A stretch of DNA of 64,000 nucleotides from Aquirufa ecclesiirivi (GTDB lineage: Bacteria > Bacteroidota > Bacteroidia > Cytophagales > Spirosomataceae), in assembly GCF_011250515.1 (NCBI RefSeq), contig NZ_JAANOP010000005.1:215841-279840 (forward strand), read 5' to 3'. Under the pieces are notes generated by a model. It did no database searches, was not told where the DNA came from, and was given only the letters and a program-made list of their open reading frames with translations. The translations under genes and the position numbers were made by a program. Shown here piece by piece: positions 36,472 through 45,978 of this stretch (position 1 is its first letter; each line of letters starts with the position of its first letter).

Positions 36472-37833
36472 ATGGCGGGACACTCACATTTTTCCCCAGC
36501 AAACGTTGAAGAGCATTTTGAATTCACTTCTGAAGGCAAAAAAAGAGTTATATATGCTTTCATTGCCGGAGTAGTAGCTTTAGTGCTTGGAATATATCTT
36601 TTATCCAAAGGTGAAGCTGGTGGCCACGAAGTTGCCAATGCAGGACATGACGCTGTAAAAGCAGGCCATGAAGCTGCCGCAGAACACCTTTCAGGCGGTG
36701 CGGTATCCCACCAACCGGCTACTGAAGAACATTATGATTGGACTAATCGTATTTGGGCTAACGTATGGTTAAATGCGGTATTTTTTACAGGTATTGCCAT
36801 CATCGGAATGTTCTTTGTTTCATTACAATACTTAACTAAATCAGGTTGGTCATCAGTTATGAAGCGTGTTCCAGAAGCATTTCCTAAATTCTTATATATC
36901 ACACTTCCTATTTTATTATTGGTATTCTTCTTCAAAGGAGATGCAATTTTCCATTGGATGCACCATGGTGTTACTGAAGTAGGCAATGAAAACTATGATA
37001 AAATCATTGCTGGAAAATCAGGTTATTTAAATAAGACTTTCTTCTTGGCTCGTTTGGTTGGATTCTTTGCCCTTTGGATTGGTTTATGGACCGTTCTTCG
37101 CAAGAAATCATTGGAAGAAGATTTAATTGGAGGTACTGATTTATTTACTCAAATGGTACGCATCTCTACAGCTTTTATTGTTGTATTTGGTGCTTCTAGT
37201 TCCATGTTTGCATGGGATTGGGTTATGTCCATTGATACTCACTGGTTCTCGACCATGTTCGGATGGTACATGTTCTCATCTTGGCATGTAACAGGCTTAG
37301 CCGTAATTACATTAACGATCTTGTTATTAAAGGATAAAGGGTATATGGCTTATGTCAATGAAAATCACTTACACGATTTAGGTAAGTTGATGTTCGCCTT
37401 TTCTATCTTCTGGACATACGTTTGGTTCGAGCAGTTCTTGTTGATTTATTATGCCAACATGCCGGAAGAAATCATTTATTTCTTAGAGCGTTGGGAAGGT
37501 CACAATAAAATTTACAAAACTTCAGAAATTTTGATGGTTTTCTTAAACTTCTTCTTCCCTTTTCTAGTTCTTATGACACGTGATGCAAAAAGAACGCGTA
37601 TTTTCTTGAAGATCGCTGCTTTCCTTATCATCGTAGGTCACTACATTGATTTCTACCAAATGATAATGCCAGGCGTTTTAGGAGGTCATGCAGGATACGG
37701 TTTAGTGGAGTTTGGAATGGTTACTGTTTTTGCTTCTGCTTTCATTTATATCATAAGCGATGAATTGACAAAAGCATCATTAATAGCAAAGAACCACCCA
37801 TTCTTACCAGAAGCAGTACACCACGATATTTAA
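36472..37833 (+). CDS. actF: Alternative Complex III subunit ActF, membrane protein
   Basis: The 453-residue protein has an N-terminal hydrophilic His-rich stretch (about residues 60-90), then about ten transmembrane helices. ActF is a shorter paralogue of ActC without the full quinol site and forms the second half of the membrane core. Conserved segments include WVMSIDTHWFSTMFGWYMF and FYQMIMPG. It is followed by coxB with a gap of 33 nt. Confidence 0.93.
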   Translation: MAGHSHFSPANVEEHFEFTSEGKKRVIYAFIAGVVALVLGIYLLSKGEAGGHEVANAGHDAVKAGHEAAAEHLSGGAVSHQPATEEHYDWTNRIWANVWLNAVFFTGIAIIGMFFVSLQYLTKSGWSSVMKRVPEAFPKFLYITLPILLLVFFFKGDAIFHWMHHGVTEVGNENYDKIIAGKSGYLNKTFFLARLVGFFALWIGLWTVLRKKSLEEDLIGGTDLFTQMVRISTAFIVVFGASSSMFAWDWVMSIDTHWFSTMFGWYMFSSWHVTGLAVITLTILLLKDKGYMAYVNENHLHDLGKLMFAFSIFWTYVWFEQFLLIYYANMPEEIIYFLERWEGHNKIYKTSEILMVFLNFFFPFLVLMTRDAKRTRIFLKIAAFLIIVGHYIDFYQMIMPGVLGGHAGYGLVEFGMVTVFASAFIYIISDELTKASLIAKNHPFLPEAVHHDI

Positions 37834-37866
37834 TATTTAAAAGCAAGATTCTAACAAATAAAACAT

Positions 37867-38952
37867 ATGAATTACCTAGTTGGTCTTTTATCCGTTGTAT
37901 TCTTCATCTTAGCGATTACTGTTATCAGTAAAAGTTTGAAGCTTAACAAAAACCTTAGTGGTGAAAATGAGTCAGATTCTGCTCTAGATTCACATAATAA
38001 TAGCAATGCCGTTGGATTCTTACTCTTTTGGCTATTTGGGACAATTGCTGGTGTATGGTCATTCTTACATTCTCAACCTGATTTTCTTCCTGAAGCCGCT
38101 TCAGCTCATGGTGTAAAAACAGATTCGATGTTCTGGATATCTATGGCAGTAGTTACCTTTGCCTTTTTTATCACCAACTCATTGTTGTTCTTTTTTGCAT
38201 TCCAATACCGTAATGATAAAAATAGAAAAGCTACTTTTTATCCGGTAAACCACAAGCTAGAAATTATCTGGACAATCATTCCAGCGATTGTTATGGCTAT
38301 CTTAGTATTTACAGGATGGAGAACTTGGCGAGATATCACTTCTCAAGCACCAAGTAATGCGGTAGTAATTGAGGTTACTGGTCACCAATTTGGTTGGTAT
38401 GTACGTTATGCTGGTAATGATGATAGCCAATTAGGTAATATTAATTACAAATTAATTGACGAAACCAATAGCTTAGGTTTAGATTTTACAGACAAAAATA
38501 CATTCGATGATTTTACTGCCAGTGAATTACACCTTCCAAAAGGAGTTCCAGTCTTATTGAAAATCAGAGCACAAGATGTCTTGCACTCCGTATATTTACC
38601 TTTCCAACGTGTTAAAATGGATGCTGTTCCTGGTATGCCAACCAAATTTTGGTTCACACCAACCATATCTACAGATGAAATGCGTGCCAAATTAGGTAAG
38701 AAGGATTTCAACTATAAGTTAAACTGTACAGAAATTTGTGGACGTGGTCACTTCGGTATGGCTATTACCGTTTTCGTGGATGAACCAGCTGACTACAAAA
38801 AATGGGTAGCGGAACAAAAACCCTTCCTAACCATGAATCCTGCCTACTTGTCTAAAGTACCTGAGAATCTTAAAGCGAAAGCAAGTAAATATATTCCAGC
38901 TGAGCCAATTGCAACAGATAGTACTGCAGTAGAAGCCGTAAGTGTCAAATAA
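37867..38952 (+). CDS. coxB: Cytochrome c oxidase subunit II
   Basis: Subunit II receives electrons at the binuclear CuA centre. The 361 residues include three hydrophobic segments near the N-terminus (two of the usual hairpin and an additional first one), then the CuA domain with HSVYLPFQR and the motif CTEICGRGHFGM that carries both Cys, a His and the Met. There is no CxxCH fused at the C-terminus, so this is an aa3 rather than caa3 oxidase. It would be fed by ActE or ActA in the ACIII supercomplex. Confidence 0.94.
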   Translation: MNYLVGLLSVVFFILAITVISKSLKLNKNLSGENESDSALDSHNNSNAVGFLLFWLFGTIAGVWSFLHSQPDFLPEAASAHGVKTDSMFWISMAVVTFAFFITNSLLFFFAFQYRNDKNRKATFYPVNHKLEIIWTIIPAIVMAILVFTGWRTWRDITSQAPSNAVVIEVTGHQFGWYVRYAGNDDSQLGNINYKLIDETNSLGLDFTDKNTFDDFTASELHLPKGVPVLLKIRAQDVLHSVYLPFQRVKMDAVPGMPTKFWFTPTISTDEMRAKLGKKDFNYKLNCTEICGRGHFGMAITVFVDEPADYKKWVAEQKPFLTMNPAYLSKVPENLKAKASKYIPAEPIATDSTAVEAVSVK

Positions 38953-38981
38953 TTAGAAAGAATTTAGCAAAAATAATACCT

Positions 38982-40886
38982 ATGTCAACAGCCATATCAA
39001 CTACTGAAGAAGTAATCGCTCATGGACACGATCATGGTCATGATCACGAACATGAACATCATGAACTTGGTTTTATCCGTAAGTACATCTTTTCAGAAGA
39101 TCATAAGACGATTGCAAAACAATATTTAATCTCAGGTATCCTATGGGCATTCATCGGAGGATCTTTATCGATCATCTTCCGCTTGCAATTGGGCTTCCCT
39201 GATATGAGCTTAGAATGGTTAAGACCTATTTTAGGTGAGTGGATTGATGAGTCAGGTAAATTGGATAAAGAATTCTATTTGGCACTGGTAACGATGCATG
39301 GAACCATCATGGTGTTCTTTGTTTTGACAGCAGGTTTATCAGGTACTTTCTCCAACTTCTTAATTCCATTACAAATTGGAGCCCGCGACATGGCGTCTGG
39401 ATTTATCAATATGTTATCCTATTGGTTCTTTGCTCTGTCGTCAGTAATCATGTTTTCTTCTTTATTTATTGAAACAGGACCGGCTTCAGGTGGTTGGGTA
39501 ATTTACCCACCATTAAGTGCATTACCTCAAGCTATGCCTGGTTCAGGATTAGGGATGACGTTATGGTTGACGAGTATGGCTTTATTCATTGTATCTCAAT
39601 TAATGGGGGGTATCAACTACATCTGTACCATCATAAACTTGAGAACACGTGGTATGACATTTACTAAAATGCCATTAACCATTTGGTCATTTTTCTTTAC
39701 TGCGGTATTAGGTCTATTATCTTTCCCTGTATTGTTATCAGCTGCTTTGTTATTAATTTTTGACCGTAGCTTTGGTACATCATTCTATTTGTCTGAAATT
39801 TATATTCAAGGTCAAGCTTTACCTAACATGGGAGGTAGCCCGATCTTGTACCAACACTTATTCTGGTTCCTAGGTCACCCAGAGGTATATATCGTATTAT
39901 TACCAGCCTTAGGTATGACTTCAGAAGTTATTGCAACCAATGCACGTAAACCTATCTTCGGTTATCGCGCTATGATTGGTTCTATGATGGGTATTACAGT
40001 ATTGGCATTTATCGTATGGGCTCACCACATGTTCGTAACGGGAATGAACCCATTCCTAGGTTCGGTATTCATGTTTTTAACCCTAATCATTGCTGTTCCA
40101 TCAGCGGTTAAAGGTTTTAACTACATTACCACACTTTGGAAAGGAAATATCATTTTCACCCCTGCTATGTTATTCTCCATTGGTCTTGTTTCCCTGTTTA
40201 TTTCAGGAGGTGTAACAGGTATCATTTTAGGAAACTCGGCTTTGGACATCAACTTACATGATACCTATTTCGTAGTAGCTCACTTTCACTTAGTAATGGG
40301 TGCAGCTTCATTCTTCGGATTAATGGCTGGTGTTTACCACTGGTTTCCTAAAATGTTTGGACGAATGATGAACAAAACAGCTGGTTATATTCACTTCTGG
40401 TTCACATTTGTAGGTGTATATGCTGTGTTCTTCCCAATGCACTACACGGGTATTGCTGGTTTCCCAAGACGTTACTACTCATTTACTGCTTTAGGAAATG
40501 ATGGAGAATCGGCATTTACAGATTTAAATGCATTTATTTCTTTTGCTGCTATCATTACTTTCACAGCACAAGCGATTTTCTTCTTTAACTTCTTCTATTC
40601 TATTTTCAAAGGAAAGCGTGCTACACAAAACCCTTGGAAATCAAATACATTGGAGTGGACAACACCGATTGTACCTGGACATGGTAACTGGGAAGGTGAA
40701 ATTCCTGCTGTGTACCGTTGGCCATATGATTACAGTAAACCAGGTTCTGAGGCAGATTTTATCCCTCAGACCGTACCTCACTCCGCAACTCCTGAATCCA
40801 ATCTTCCTGAAGAGAATGATGAGATTGCAAAAGAGAAGGAAATTGAAAGTTTATTAGCGGCTCAGAACGAGAGTTACAACCGATAA
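38982..40886 (+). CDS. coxA: Cytochrome c oxidase subunit I
   Basis: The catalytic subunit reduces oxygen at the haem a3-CuB centre and pumps protons. The 634 residues start with a His/Asp/Glu-rich cytoplasmic tail (HGHDHGHDHEHEHH) that could bind metal. The twelve-helix core shows GHPEVYIVLLP with the His-Tyr cross-link pair, AHHMFVTGMN for CuB, and HFHLVMG for the haem ligands. A Glu corresponding to the D-channel of A1-type oxidases is not obvious from the visible motifs. It ends 15 nt before a strong terminator. Confidence 0.96.
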   Translation: MSTAISTTEEVIAHGHDHGHDHEHEHHELGFIRKYIFSEDHKTIAKQYLISGILWAFIGGSLSIIFRLQLGFPDMSLEWLRPILGEWIDESGKLDKEFYLALVTMHGTIMVFFVLTAGLSGTFSNFLIPLQIGARDMASGFINMLSYWFFALSSVIMFSSLFIETGPASGGWVIYPPLSALPQAMPGSGLGMTLWLTSMALFIVSQLMGGINYICTIINLRTRGMTFTKMPLTIWSFFFTAVLGLLSFPVLLSAALLLIFDRSFGTSFYLSEIYIQGQALPNMGGSPILYQHLFWFLGHPEVYIVLLPALGMTSEVIATNARKPIFGYRAMIGSMMGITVLAFIVWAHHMFVTGMNPFLGSVFMFLTLIIAVPSAVKGFNYITTLWKGNIIFTPAMLFSIGLVSLFISGGVTGIILGNSALDINLHDTYFVVAHFHLVMGAASFFGLMAGVYHWFPKMFGRMMNKTAGYIHFWFTFVGVYAVFFPMHYTGIAGFPRRYYSFTALGNDGESAFTDLNAFISFAAIITFTAQAIFFFNFFYSIFKGKRATQNPWKSNTLEWTTPIVPGHGNWEGEIPAVYRWPYDYSKPGSEADFIPQTVPHSATPESNLPEENDEIAKEKEIESLLAAQNESYNR

Positions 40887-40901
40887 AAACAAATAACCTA
40901 A

Positions 40902-40946
40902 AAAGATGCATCGAAATGATTCTCATTTGGATGCATCTTTTTTTTT
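40902..40946 (+). terminator. Intrinsic terminator between coxA and ctaA
   Basis: AAAGATGCATC (40902-40912) pairs perfectly with GATGCATCTTT (40930-40940), with further ATGA/TCAT pairing inside and a run of nine T. The ctaA ATG is only 13 nt beyond the T run and no promoter fits in that gap. Confidence 0.9.
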
Positions 40947-40958
40947 CTCCCTACTACC

Positions 40959-41864
40959 ATGACATTCCAAAAATTTGGCTTTGTTACTTTACTTTGTATT
41001 TACCTTCTAATATTAGCTGGGGGAATCGTTCGAAGTACGGGATCAGGTATGGGTTGCCCAGATTGGCCAAAGTGTTTTGGGAGATTTATACCTCCAACGA
41101 AAGAATCCGAATTACCCCTTCATTATGAGATAACCTACAAGGAAAAATTACATGGTGAGGTATTATTTAACCCAACTAAAACTTGGATTGAATACATCAA
41201 CCGTCTCATCGGAGCATTAACGGGTCTCTTCGTTTTAATCACGACCATATTAGCATTCAAATCAGGGAAGAAAGAATTTATACTTTCATTTCTAGCCTTA
41301 TTGCTTGTTTTAGGCAATGCCGTCTTAGGTAAATATGTGGTAGACTCCTTCTTATTGCCGGGTGTAGTCACCTTACACATGTTATTGAGCATTGGTGTCC
41401 TATTTCTTTTATTCAAGGCCTTACATGTCAAACAAATTACTATTGAAATTCCCGCATCGATTCGAACAATCGTATTAATCAATTTATTGATCATTCTCGT
41501 GCAAATTGTACTAGGCACGCAAGTGAGAGAAGAAATGGACCATGTGATTGTTCAATATGGAGAAAGCGAAAAATCCACATGGGTTAGCCACCTAGGAAAT
41601 ATTTATATTATCCATAGGACGTTTTCATGGGTAGTATTAATTAGTCATTTAGTTCTCTGGAATAAAATAAATAAAGCAAAAATTAGTACTCTCAAAAACT
41701 ATAGTACCTATTTATTAGTTTTCTTAAGTATATCCTTAATCACAGGAATATTAATGGCTTATGTCAACTTACCTTTAGGAAGCCAAGCCATTCATTTAAC
41801 CATTTCCCTTGTGATTCTAGGTTTACATATGAACACTTGGATTAAAACAAGTACAGACGTATAA
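40959..41864 (+). CDS. ctaA: Haem A synthase (CtaA/COX15)
   Basis: CtaA oxidises the C8 methyl of haem O to a formyl group, making haem A for the aa3 oxidase. The 301-residue protein has about eight membrane helices, with the conserved Cys-containing loop STGSGMGCPDWPKCFGRFIP after the first helix and histidine ligands in TLHMLLSIG, IIHRTFSW and AIHLTISL. The start follows the coxA terminator by 13 nt; it overlaps functionally with ctaB, which starts 1 nt after it. Confidence 0.95.
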   Translation: MTFQKFGFVTLLCIYLLILAGGIVRSTGSGMGCPDWPKCFGRFIPPTKESELPLHYEITYKEKLHGEVLFNPTKTWIEYINRLIGALTGLFVLITTILAFKSGKKEFILSFLALLLVLGNAVLGKYVVDSFLLPGVVTLHMLLSIGVLFLLFKALHVKQITIEIPASIRTIVLINLLIILVQIVLGTQVREEMDHVIVQYGESEKSTWVSHLGNIYIIHRTFSWVVLISHLVLWNKINKAKISTLKNYSTYLLVFLSISLITGILMAYVNLPLGSQAIHLTISLVILGLHMNTWIKTSTDV

Positions 41865-41865
41865 C

Positions 41866-42717
41866 ATGTCAATCGTTAAACCATATATAGCTCTATTAAA
41901 ATCCAGACTATCCATTACGGTAGCATTCTCTGGTACCTTTGGCTATTTATTGGCCCCCATTGAACATACCACGTTTCAAATTATATTAATCTCCTTAGCT
42001 GGTTTTATACTCACAGGAGCAGCCAACATCGTCAATCAATTAAAAGAAATTGATTACGATAAATTGATGAAAAGAACAGCGAAAAGGCCATTGCCCACAG
42101 CAGTTTTGCAACCTCAGCAAGCCAAAGTTTATGGAATTATCCTACTATTTATTTCATTAGGATTACTTAGCTATTTGTCGTGGAAAGCTGCTATCATAGG
42201 TCTTATCTCCTATATATTATATGGATTTGTTTATACTCCATTAAAACGTGTTGGACCTATCTCAGTATTTGTTGGTGCTATCCCCGGAGCCTTCCCTCCC
42301 ATGATTGGTTGGCTCGCTGCTACCAATGAATTTGGCTGGGAACCCGGTATATTATTTGCGATCCAATTCTTCTGGCAATTCCCTCACTTTTGGGCAATTG
42401 CCTGGGTTGCTGATGCCGATTACAAAAAAGCAGGATTTAAAATGCTACCGAATGATGGAAAGAAAGACATGAAAACGGCTTTCACCATCATGATTTATAC
42501 CATCTTTTTAGTACCCCTAGGGCTTGTTCCCTATCTGTTGCACATGACAGGAATTCAATCGGCGATTATTGCGGTAATAGCTGGAACCTTATTCTTGTGC
42601 CAAACTTTTTATCTAATGATGCGCCCGACAGATAAGGCCGCACGATGGATGATGTTTGGATCATTTTTCTATTTGCTAGTTGTACAAATTGCCTTTTTAT
42701 TTGATAAAATTTCATAA
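41866..42717 (+). CDS. ctaB: Haem O synthase (protoheme IX farnesyltransferase)
   Basis: CtaB attaches the farnesyl tail to protohaem, the step before CtaA. The 283 residues have the UbiA-type first aspartate motif in NIVNQLKEIDYDKLMKRTAKRPLP and a second in ADADYKKAGFKML, with about eight or nine membrane helices. It starts 1 nt after the ctaA stop and ends 1 nt before coxC. Confidence 0.95.
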   Translation: MSIVKPYIALLKSRLSITVAFSGTFGYLLAPIEHTTFQIILISLAGFILTGAANIVNQLKEIDYDKLMKRTAKRPLPTAVLQPQQAKVYGIILLFISLGLLSYLSWKAAIIGLISYILYGFVYTPLKRVGPISVFVGAIPGAFPPMIGWLAATNEFGWEPGILFAIQFFWQFPHFWAIAWVADADYKKAGFKMLPNDGKKDMKTAFTIMIYTIFLVPLGLVPYLLHMTGIQSAIIAVIAGTLFLCQTFYLMMRPTDKAARWMMFGSFFYLLVVQIAFLFDKIS

Positions 42718-42718
42718 C

Positions 42719-43297
42719 ATGAACGTAGAAACCAATTCTATAGAAGCCAAAGCAACACGATCAGTGAATCCTAAAATATTCACCATGTGGTTGTTCATAG
42801 TATCTATTATTATGCTCTTTGCTGCATTTACTAGTGCCTACCTAGTTCGGAAAGCAGAAGGAAACTGGGTAGAATTTCAACTACCTAATTTATTTTGGAT
42901 TAGTAGTGTAGTTTTACTTCTTAGCAGTGCCTCCATGCATTTTGCATTATTAGCCGCAAAAAAAGACCAATTTAATGCGTTAAGAATAAGTATTTCTATT
43001 ACTTTTGTGCTCGGATTATTGTTTTTAGTTTTACAATATTTCGGATGGGTACAATTAGTCGAAATGAACGTTTATTTCGTTGGTAATCCATCAGGGTCAT
43101 TTGTCTACGTTTTATCGGGTCTTCACGGTCTCCATTTAATCTCCGGATTGATTGTGTTAATTGTAGCGCTAGTTGCTGCATTCCGAATGAAAATCAATGC
43201 CAAAGCCCTTACTCAAATTAAAATTTGTTCCACTTATTGGCATTTTTTAGATGCATTGTGGATTTATTTATTTTTATTTTTAGTGTTTAACAATTAA
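42719..43297 (+). CDS. coxC: Cytochrome c oxidase subunit III, first copy
   Basis: A 192-residue five-helix protein of the COX3 family (MWLFIVSIIMLFAAFTSAY, GLHGLHLISGLIVLIVAL, YWHFLDALWIYLF). I take ATG 42719, which lies one base after the ctaB stop; the upstream in-frame codon would lie inside ctaB. The gene after it is a second, longer COX3 homologue, so one of the two may be a helper or both may form part of the oxidase. Confidence 0.9.
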   Translation: MNVETNSIEAKATRSVNPKIFTMWLFIVSIIMLFAAFTSAYLVRKAEGNWVEFQLPNLFWISSVVLLLSSASMHFALLAAKKDQFNALRISISITFVLGLLFLVLQYFGWVQLVEMNVYFVGNPSGSFVYVLSGLHGLHLISGLIVLIVALVAAFRMKINAKALTQIKICSTYWHFLDALWIYLFLFLVFNN

Positions 43298-43308
43298 GCT
43301 ATTACCTC

Positions 43309-44076
43309 ATGTCAGTTGCACACGCTGCCCCTACTGTTCCTGAAAATTTAACTTGGACAGGTGGTTCTGAACCTCTTAAAGCTAGTTATGGAAAACTAAT
43401 GATGTGGTTTTTCTTACTTTCTGACACCTTTACATTCTCAGCACTTTTAGTGACCTATGGAATGATTCGTTTCAGTCAACCAGCTTGGGAAGGAAGTCCT
43501 AGTGATTTCTATTTTTCAACACAACACTGGCCAATCCCAGAAAAAGTGTTTGAAGCAGTTCCATTCTTGCACGGAATTTCATTACCCTTGGTATTCGTAG
43601 GTATCATGACTTTCATTTTGATTGCATCCTCAGTTACTATGGTATTGGCTGTAGAAGCTGGACACCGTGGTGATCGTAAAGATGTTGAAAAATGGATGCT
43701 TTGGACCATCGTAGGTGGATTCACTTTCTTAGGCTCTCAAGCTTGGGAATGGGGTCACTTCATACATGGGCCAGAAGATCTTTCTTTAGCAGCAAAACAA
43801 TTGGTAGATGGAGTTATGACACCGATTGAAGGAGCTAATTTAGTTCGCAACCCTTATGGTCCTCCTGCATTTGCTGACTTATTCTTTTTTATTACAGGTT
43901 TCCACGGTACTCACGTATTTTCAGGAGTTATCTTGAACATATTGATCTTCTTCAATGCCGCCACAGGTGTTTATGAGCGCAGAGGTCATTATGAAATGGT
44001 TGAAAAAGTTGGTTTATACTGGCACTTTGTTGACCTTGTTTGGGTATTTGTATTTACCTTCTTTTATCTTGTTTAA
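43309..44076 (+). CDS. Cytochrome c oxidase subunit III, second copy
   Basis: The 255-residue protein is a COX3 homologue with seven membrane segments (GKLMMWFFLLSDTFTFSALL, FHGTHVFSGVILNI, LYWHFVDLVWVFVF). Two adjacent subunit III genes of unequal length are usual in the Bacteroidota caa3/aa3 operons. Which one carries the canonical role is not settled by the sequence. The gap to the previous gene is 11 nt. Confidence 0.9.
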   Translation: MSVAHAAPTVPENLTWTGGSEPLKASYGKLMMWFFLLSDTFTFSALLVTYGMIRFSQPAWEGSPSDFYFSTQHWPIPEKVFEAVPFLHGISLPLVFVGIMTFILIASSVTMVLAVEAGHRGDRKDVEKWMLWTIVGGFTFLGSQAWEWGHFIHGPEDLSLAAKQLVDGVMTPIEGANLVRNPYGPPAFADLFFFITGFHGTHVFSGVILNILIFFNAATGVYERRGHYEMVEKVGLYWHFVDLVWVFVFTFFYLV

Positions 44077-44095
44077 TATTTAATTCCCACATCAT

Positions 44096-44413
44096 ATGGC
44101 TTCGCACGTTACTGCACACGAAACCTCAGAAAAAGAAATCCCAGCTCCACAAACCGGTGCTATTTGGAAAACTTTTTGGATTCTTTTAATTCTTACAGCA
44201 ATCGAATTCGTTATTGCCTTTACATTGCCAGCTAACACCTTGCGTGTAGCTATATTTTCAGGTATGACAATCGTGAAAGCTTTTTATATCGTAGGAGAAT
44301 TCATGCACTTAAAACATGAAGTTAAAACCCTTATCTGGGCTGTTTTAATCCCTACTGTATTCGTAGTATGGTTACTAGTAGCCCTAATCTACGAAGGTGG
44401 TCATTTATATTAG
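44096..44413 (+). CDS. Cytochrome c oxidase subunit IV family protein
   Basis: A 105-residue protein with three membrane helices (about residues 25-44, 50-67 and 79-100) and the EFMHLKHEVKTLIWAVLIP segment of the prokaryotic COX4 family. It is a small accessory subunit of the oxidase. It lies 19 nt after the subunit III gene. Confidence 0.88.
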   Translation: MASHVTAHETSEKEIPAPQTGAIWKTFWILLILTAIEFVIAFTLPANTLRVAIFSGMTIVKAFYIVGEFMHLKHEVKTLIWAVLIPTVFVVWLLVALIYEGGHLY

Positions 44414-44437
44414 TAGACCCTAAACTCTTATTGGCGC

Positions 44438-45157
44438 ATGACTAAAAAGACAGGCATTTTATTAACCATTTTAATAGTGCCTGTCTTATTATATATAGGC
44501 CTGCATGAATTTGGTAATAATCATTTTCAATTACCTCGCTATATTCCAGAAATTGATTCCACAACCGGTGAAATCAAAATGGAAAAACGATTGAATCCTC
44601 GTTGGAATGAATCCGACATGGATACCGTATTCTTTCGTATACCTCCTTTTCAGCTTACTGACCAAAATGGAGCACCTTTTTCCTCTAAGATTCTTGATAA
44701 TCAAATTTATGTAGCGAGCTTTTTCTTTACTCGCTGTACCACAATTTGCCCTAAAATCACAACACAAGTAAGCCGATTACAAGATACTTTTAGCAAGGAC
44801 GAAGGCATTAAACTTCTCTCCATTTCGGTTGATCCACATTTTGATACACCCAAAAAGCTAGCAGAATATGCGATTCGATTTGATGCAAAACCAGGCAAAT
44901 GGTATTTTTTAACTGGAGATAAAAAAACCATTTATCCATTAGCGTTAAAAGGTTTTCATGTTCCTTTGGCAGACGCTTCTGAATATGATCAAGCAATTAA
45001 AAATCCAGATGAAACATTTATCCACTCTGAAAGGTTAATACTCATAGATAAGGAAAAACACATTCGCGGTTTCTACAATGGTACCGATAAAAAAGAAGTC
45101 GATCGCCTCATGATGGAAATCAAAGTATTAAAACAGATTTACGAAAGTGAAAAATAA
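44438..45157 (+). CDS. SCO1/SenC copper chaperone
   Basis: SCO proteins deliver copper to the CuA site of oxidase subunit II. The 239 residues have an N-terminal membrane anchor (about 5-20), a thioredoxin-like fold, the copper-binding CTTIC motif near residue 100 (TRCTTICPKI) and the distal His in FIHSERLILIDKE. It follows the subunit IV gene and is next to a DUF420 gene, as in other oxidase assembly clusters. Confidence 0.94.
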   Translation: MTKKTGILLTILIVPVLLYIGLHEFGNNHFQLPRYIPEIDSTTGEIKMEKRLNPRWNESDMDTVFFRIPPFQLTDQNGAPFSSKILDNQIYVASFFFTRCTTICPKITTQVSRLQDTFSKDEGIKLLSISVDPHFDTPKKLAEYAIRFDAKPGKWYFLTGDKKTIYPLALKGFHVPLADASEYDQAIKNPDETFIHSERLILIDKEKHIRGFYNGTDKKEVDRLMMEIKVLKQIYESEK

Positions 45158-45158
45158 T

Positions 45159-45698
45159 ATGGCTGCTTATAAGATAGAAAATACTCCTAGAAATAATCAA
45201 ATAGTCAATATTTTGTCTTTGGTCATTCCCATTGCAGTAGCCCTGCTAAATGCCATTCAAACCAAGTTACCCTTAGGTACATGGACTAAAATACTTCCCC
45301 ACGTAAATGGTGTATTAAATGCCACTTGTTCGATCATATTGATTCTGGGCTTTATTGCTATCAGAAACAAAAACGTCGAAATGCACCGAAAACTAATGGG
45401 GGTTGCTTTTGTTTTAGGAAGTCTATTTTTAGTATCCTATGTGAGCTATCATATTTCTAATGAACCTACTAAGTTTGGAGGTTCTGGCTGGTTAAGACCT
45501 ACGTATTACATATTACTTTTTTCTCATATTTTACTTTCCATCGGTGTAGTTCGCTTGGTACTAAAGGCCATATTTTATGCCTTAACGGAACAAATTGAAT
45601 CCCATAAAAAATTAGTCAAATGGGCATTCCCAATTTGGTTATATGTTAGTATCACGGGTGTATTGGTCTATTTATTAATTGCCCCATATTATGTATAA
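45159..45698 (+). CDS. DUF420 membrane protein
   Basis: The 179-residue protein has four or five membrane segments and a histidine-containing motif (MHRKLMGVAFVLGSLFL, YHISNEPTKF). DUF420 proteins are found beside SCO and oxidase genes and are related to CtaM-like assembly factors; the exact role is unknown. I choose ATG 45159 over a GTG at 45147 that would overlap the sco gene. It overlaps the next gene by 8 nt. Confidence 0.85.
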   Translation: MAAYKIENTPRNNQIVNILSLVIPIAVALLNAIQTKLPLGTWTKILPHVNGVLNATCSIILILGFIAIRNKNVEMHRKLMGVAFVLGSLFLVSYVSYHISNEPTKFGGSGWLRPTYYILLFSHILLSIGVVRLVLKAIFYALTEQIESHKKLVKWAFPIWLYVSITGVLVYLLIAPYYV

Positions 45699-45978
45699 GA
45701 AATTTATTCTTTGCTTCTTTTTATTTTTTGTGTTCATTCAATTCGATAGTTTAGCACAATGTGCCATGTGCCGTACGACAGTTGAAAGTACCATCTCCAA
45801 TGGTCGATCGAATATCGCAACGGGCTTGAATACAGGGATATTATATTTATTGTCTGCACCCTATTTATTAGTTGGTGCCATCGCATTTTTATGGTTCCGC
45901 CAAAGCAAAAAGGAACAGCAAGAACGGATCGCAAAATTTAGAATCCGCCAAAAAGTAAGTCAAATTCTAGGGCAATAA
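45691..45978 (+). CDS. Small membrane protein with a CAMC motif, possible oxidase assembly protein
   Basis: A 95-residue protein: a signal or anchor helix (about residues 3-20), then QCAMCRTTVESTISNG, and a second helix at about 46-69. The first residues after the signal carry two cysteines (CAMC) facing the periplasm, which could bind copper or exchange disulphides. Translation overlaps the DUF420 gene by 8 nt, so the two are probably coupled. I do not recognise the family. Its stop codon touches the stop codon of convergent murI. Confidence 0.7.
   Translation: MYKKFILCFFLFFVFIQFDSLAQCAMCRTTVESTISNGRSNIATGLNTGILYLLSAPYLLVGAIAFLWFRQSKKEQQERIAKFRIRQKVSQILGQ

Noticed and set aside
37867..38952. 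caa3-type oxidase with cytochrome c fused to CoxB
   Set aside because: No CxxCH motif occurs in the subunit II sequence; the oxidase is therefore aa3 with ACIII cytochromes as donors.
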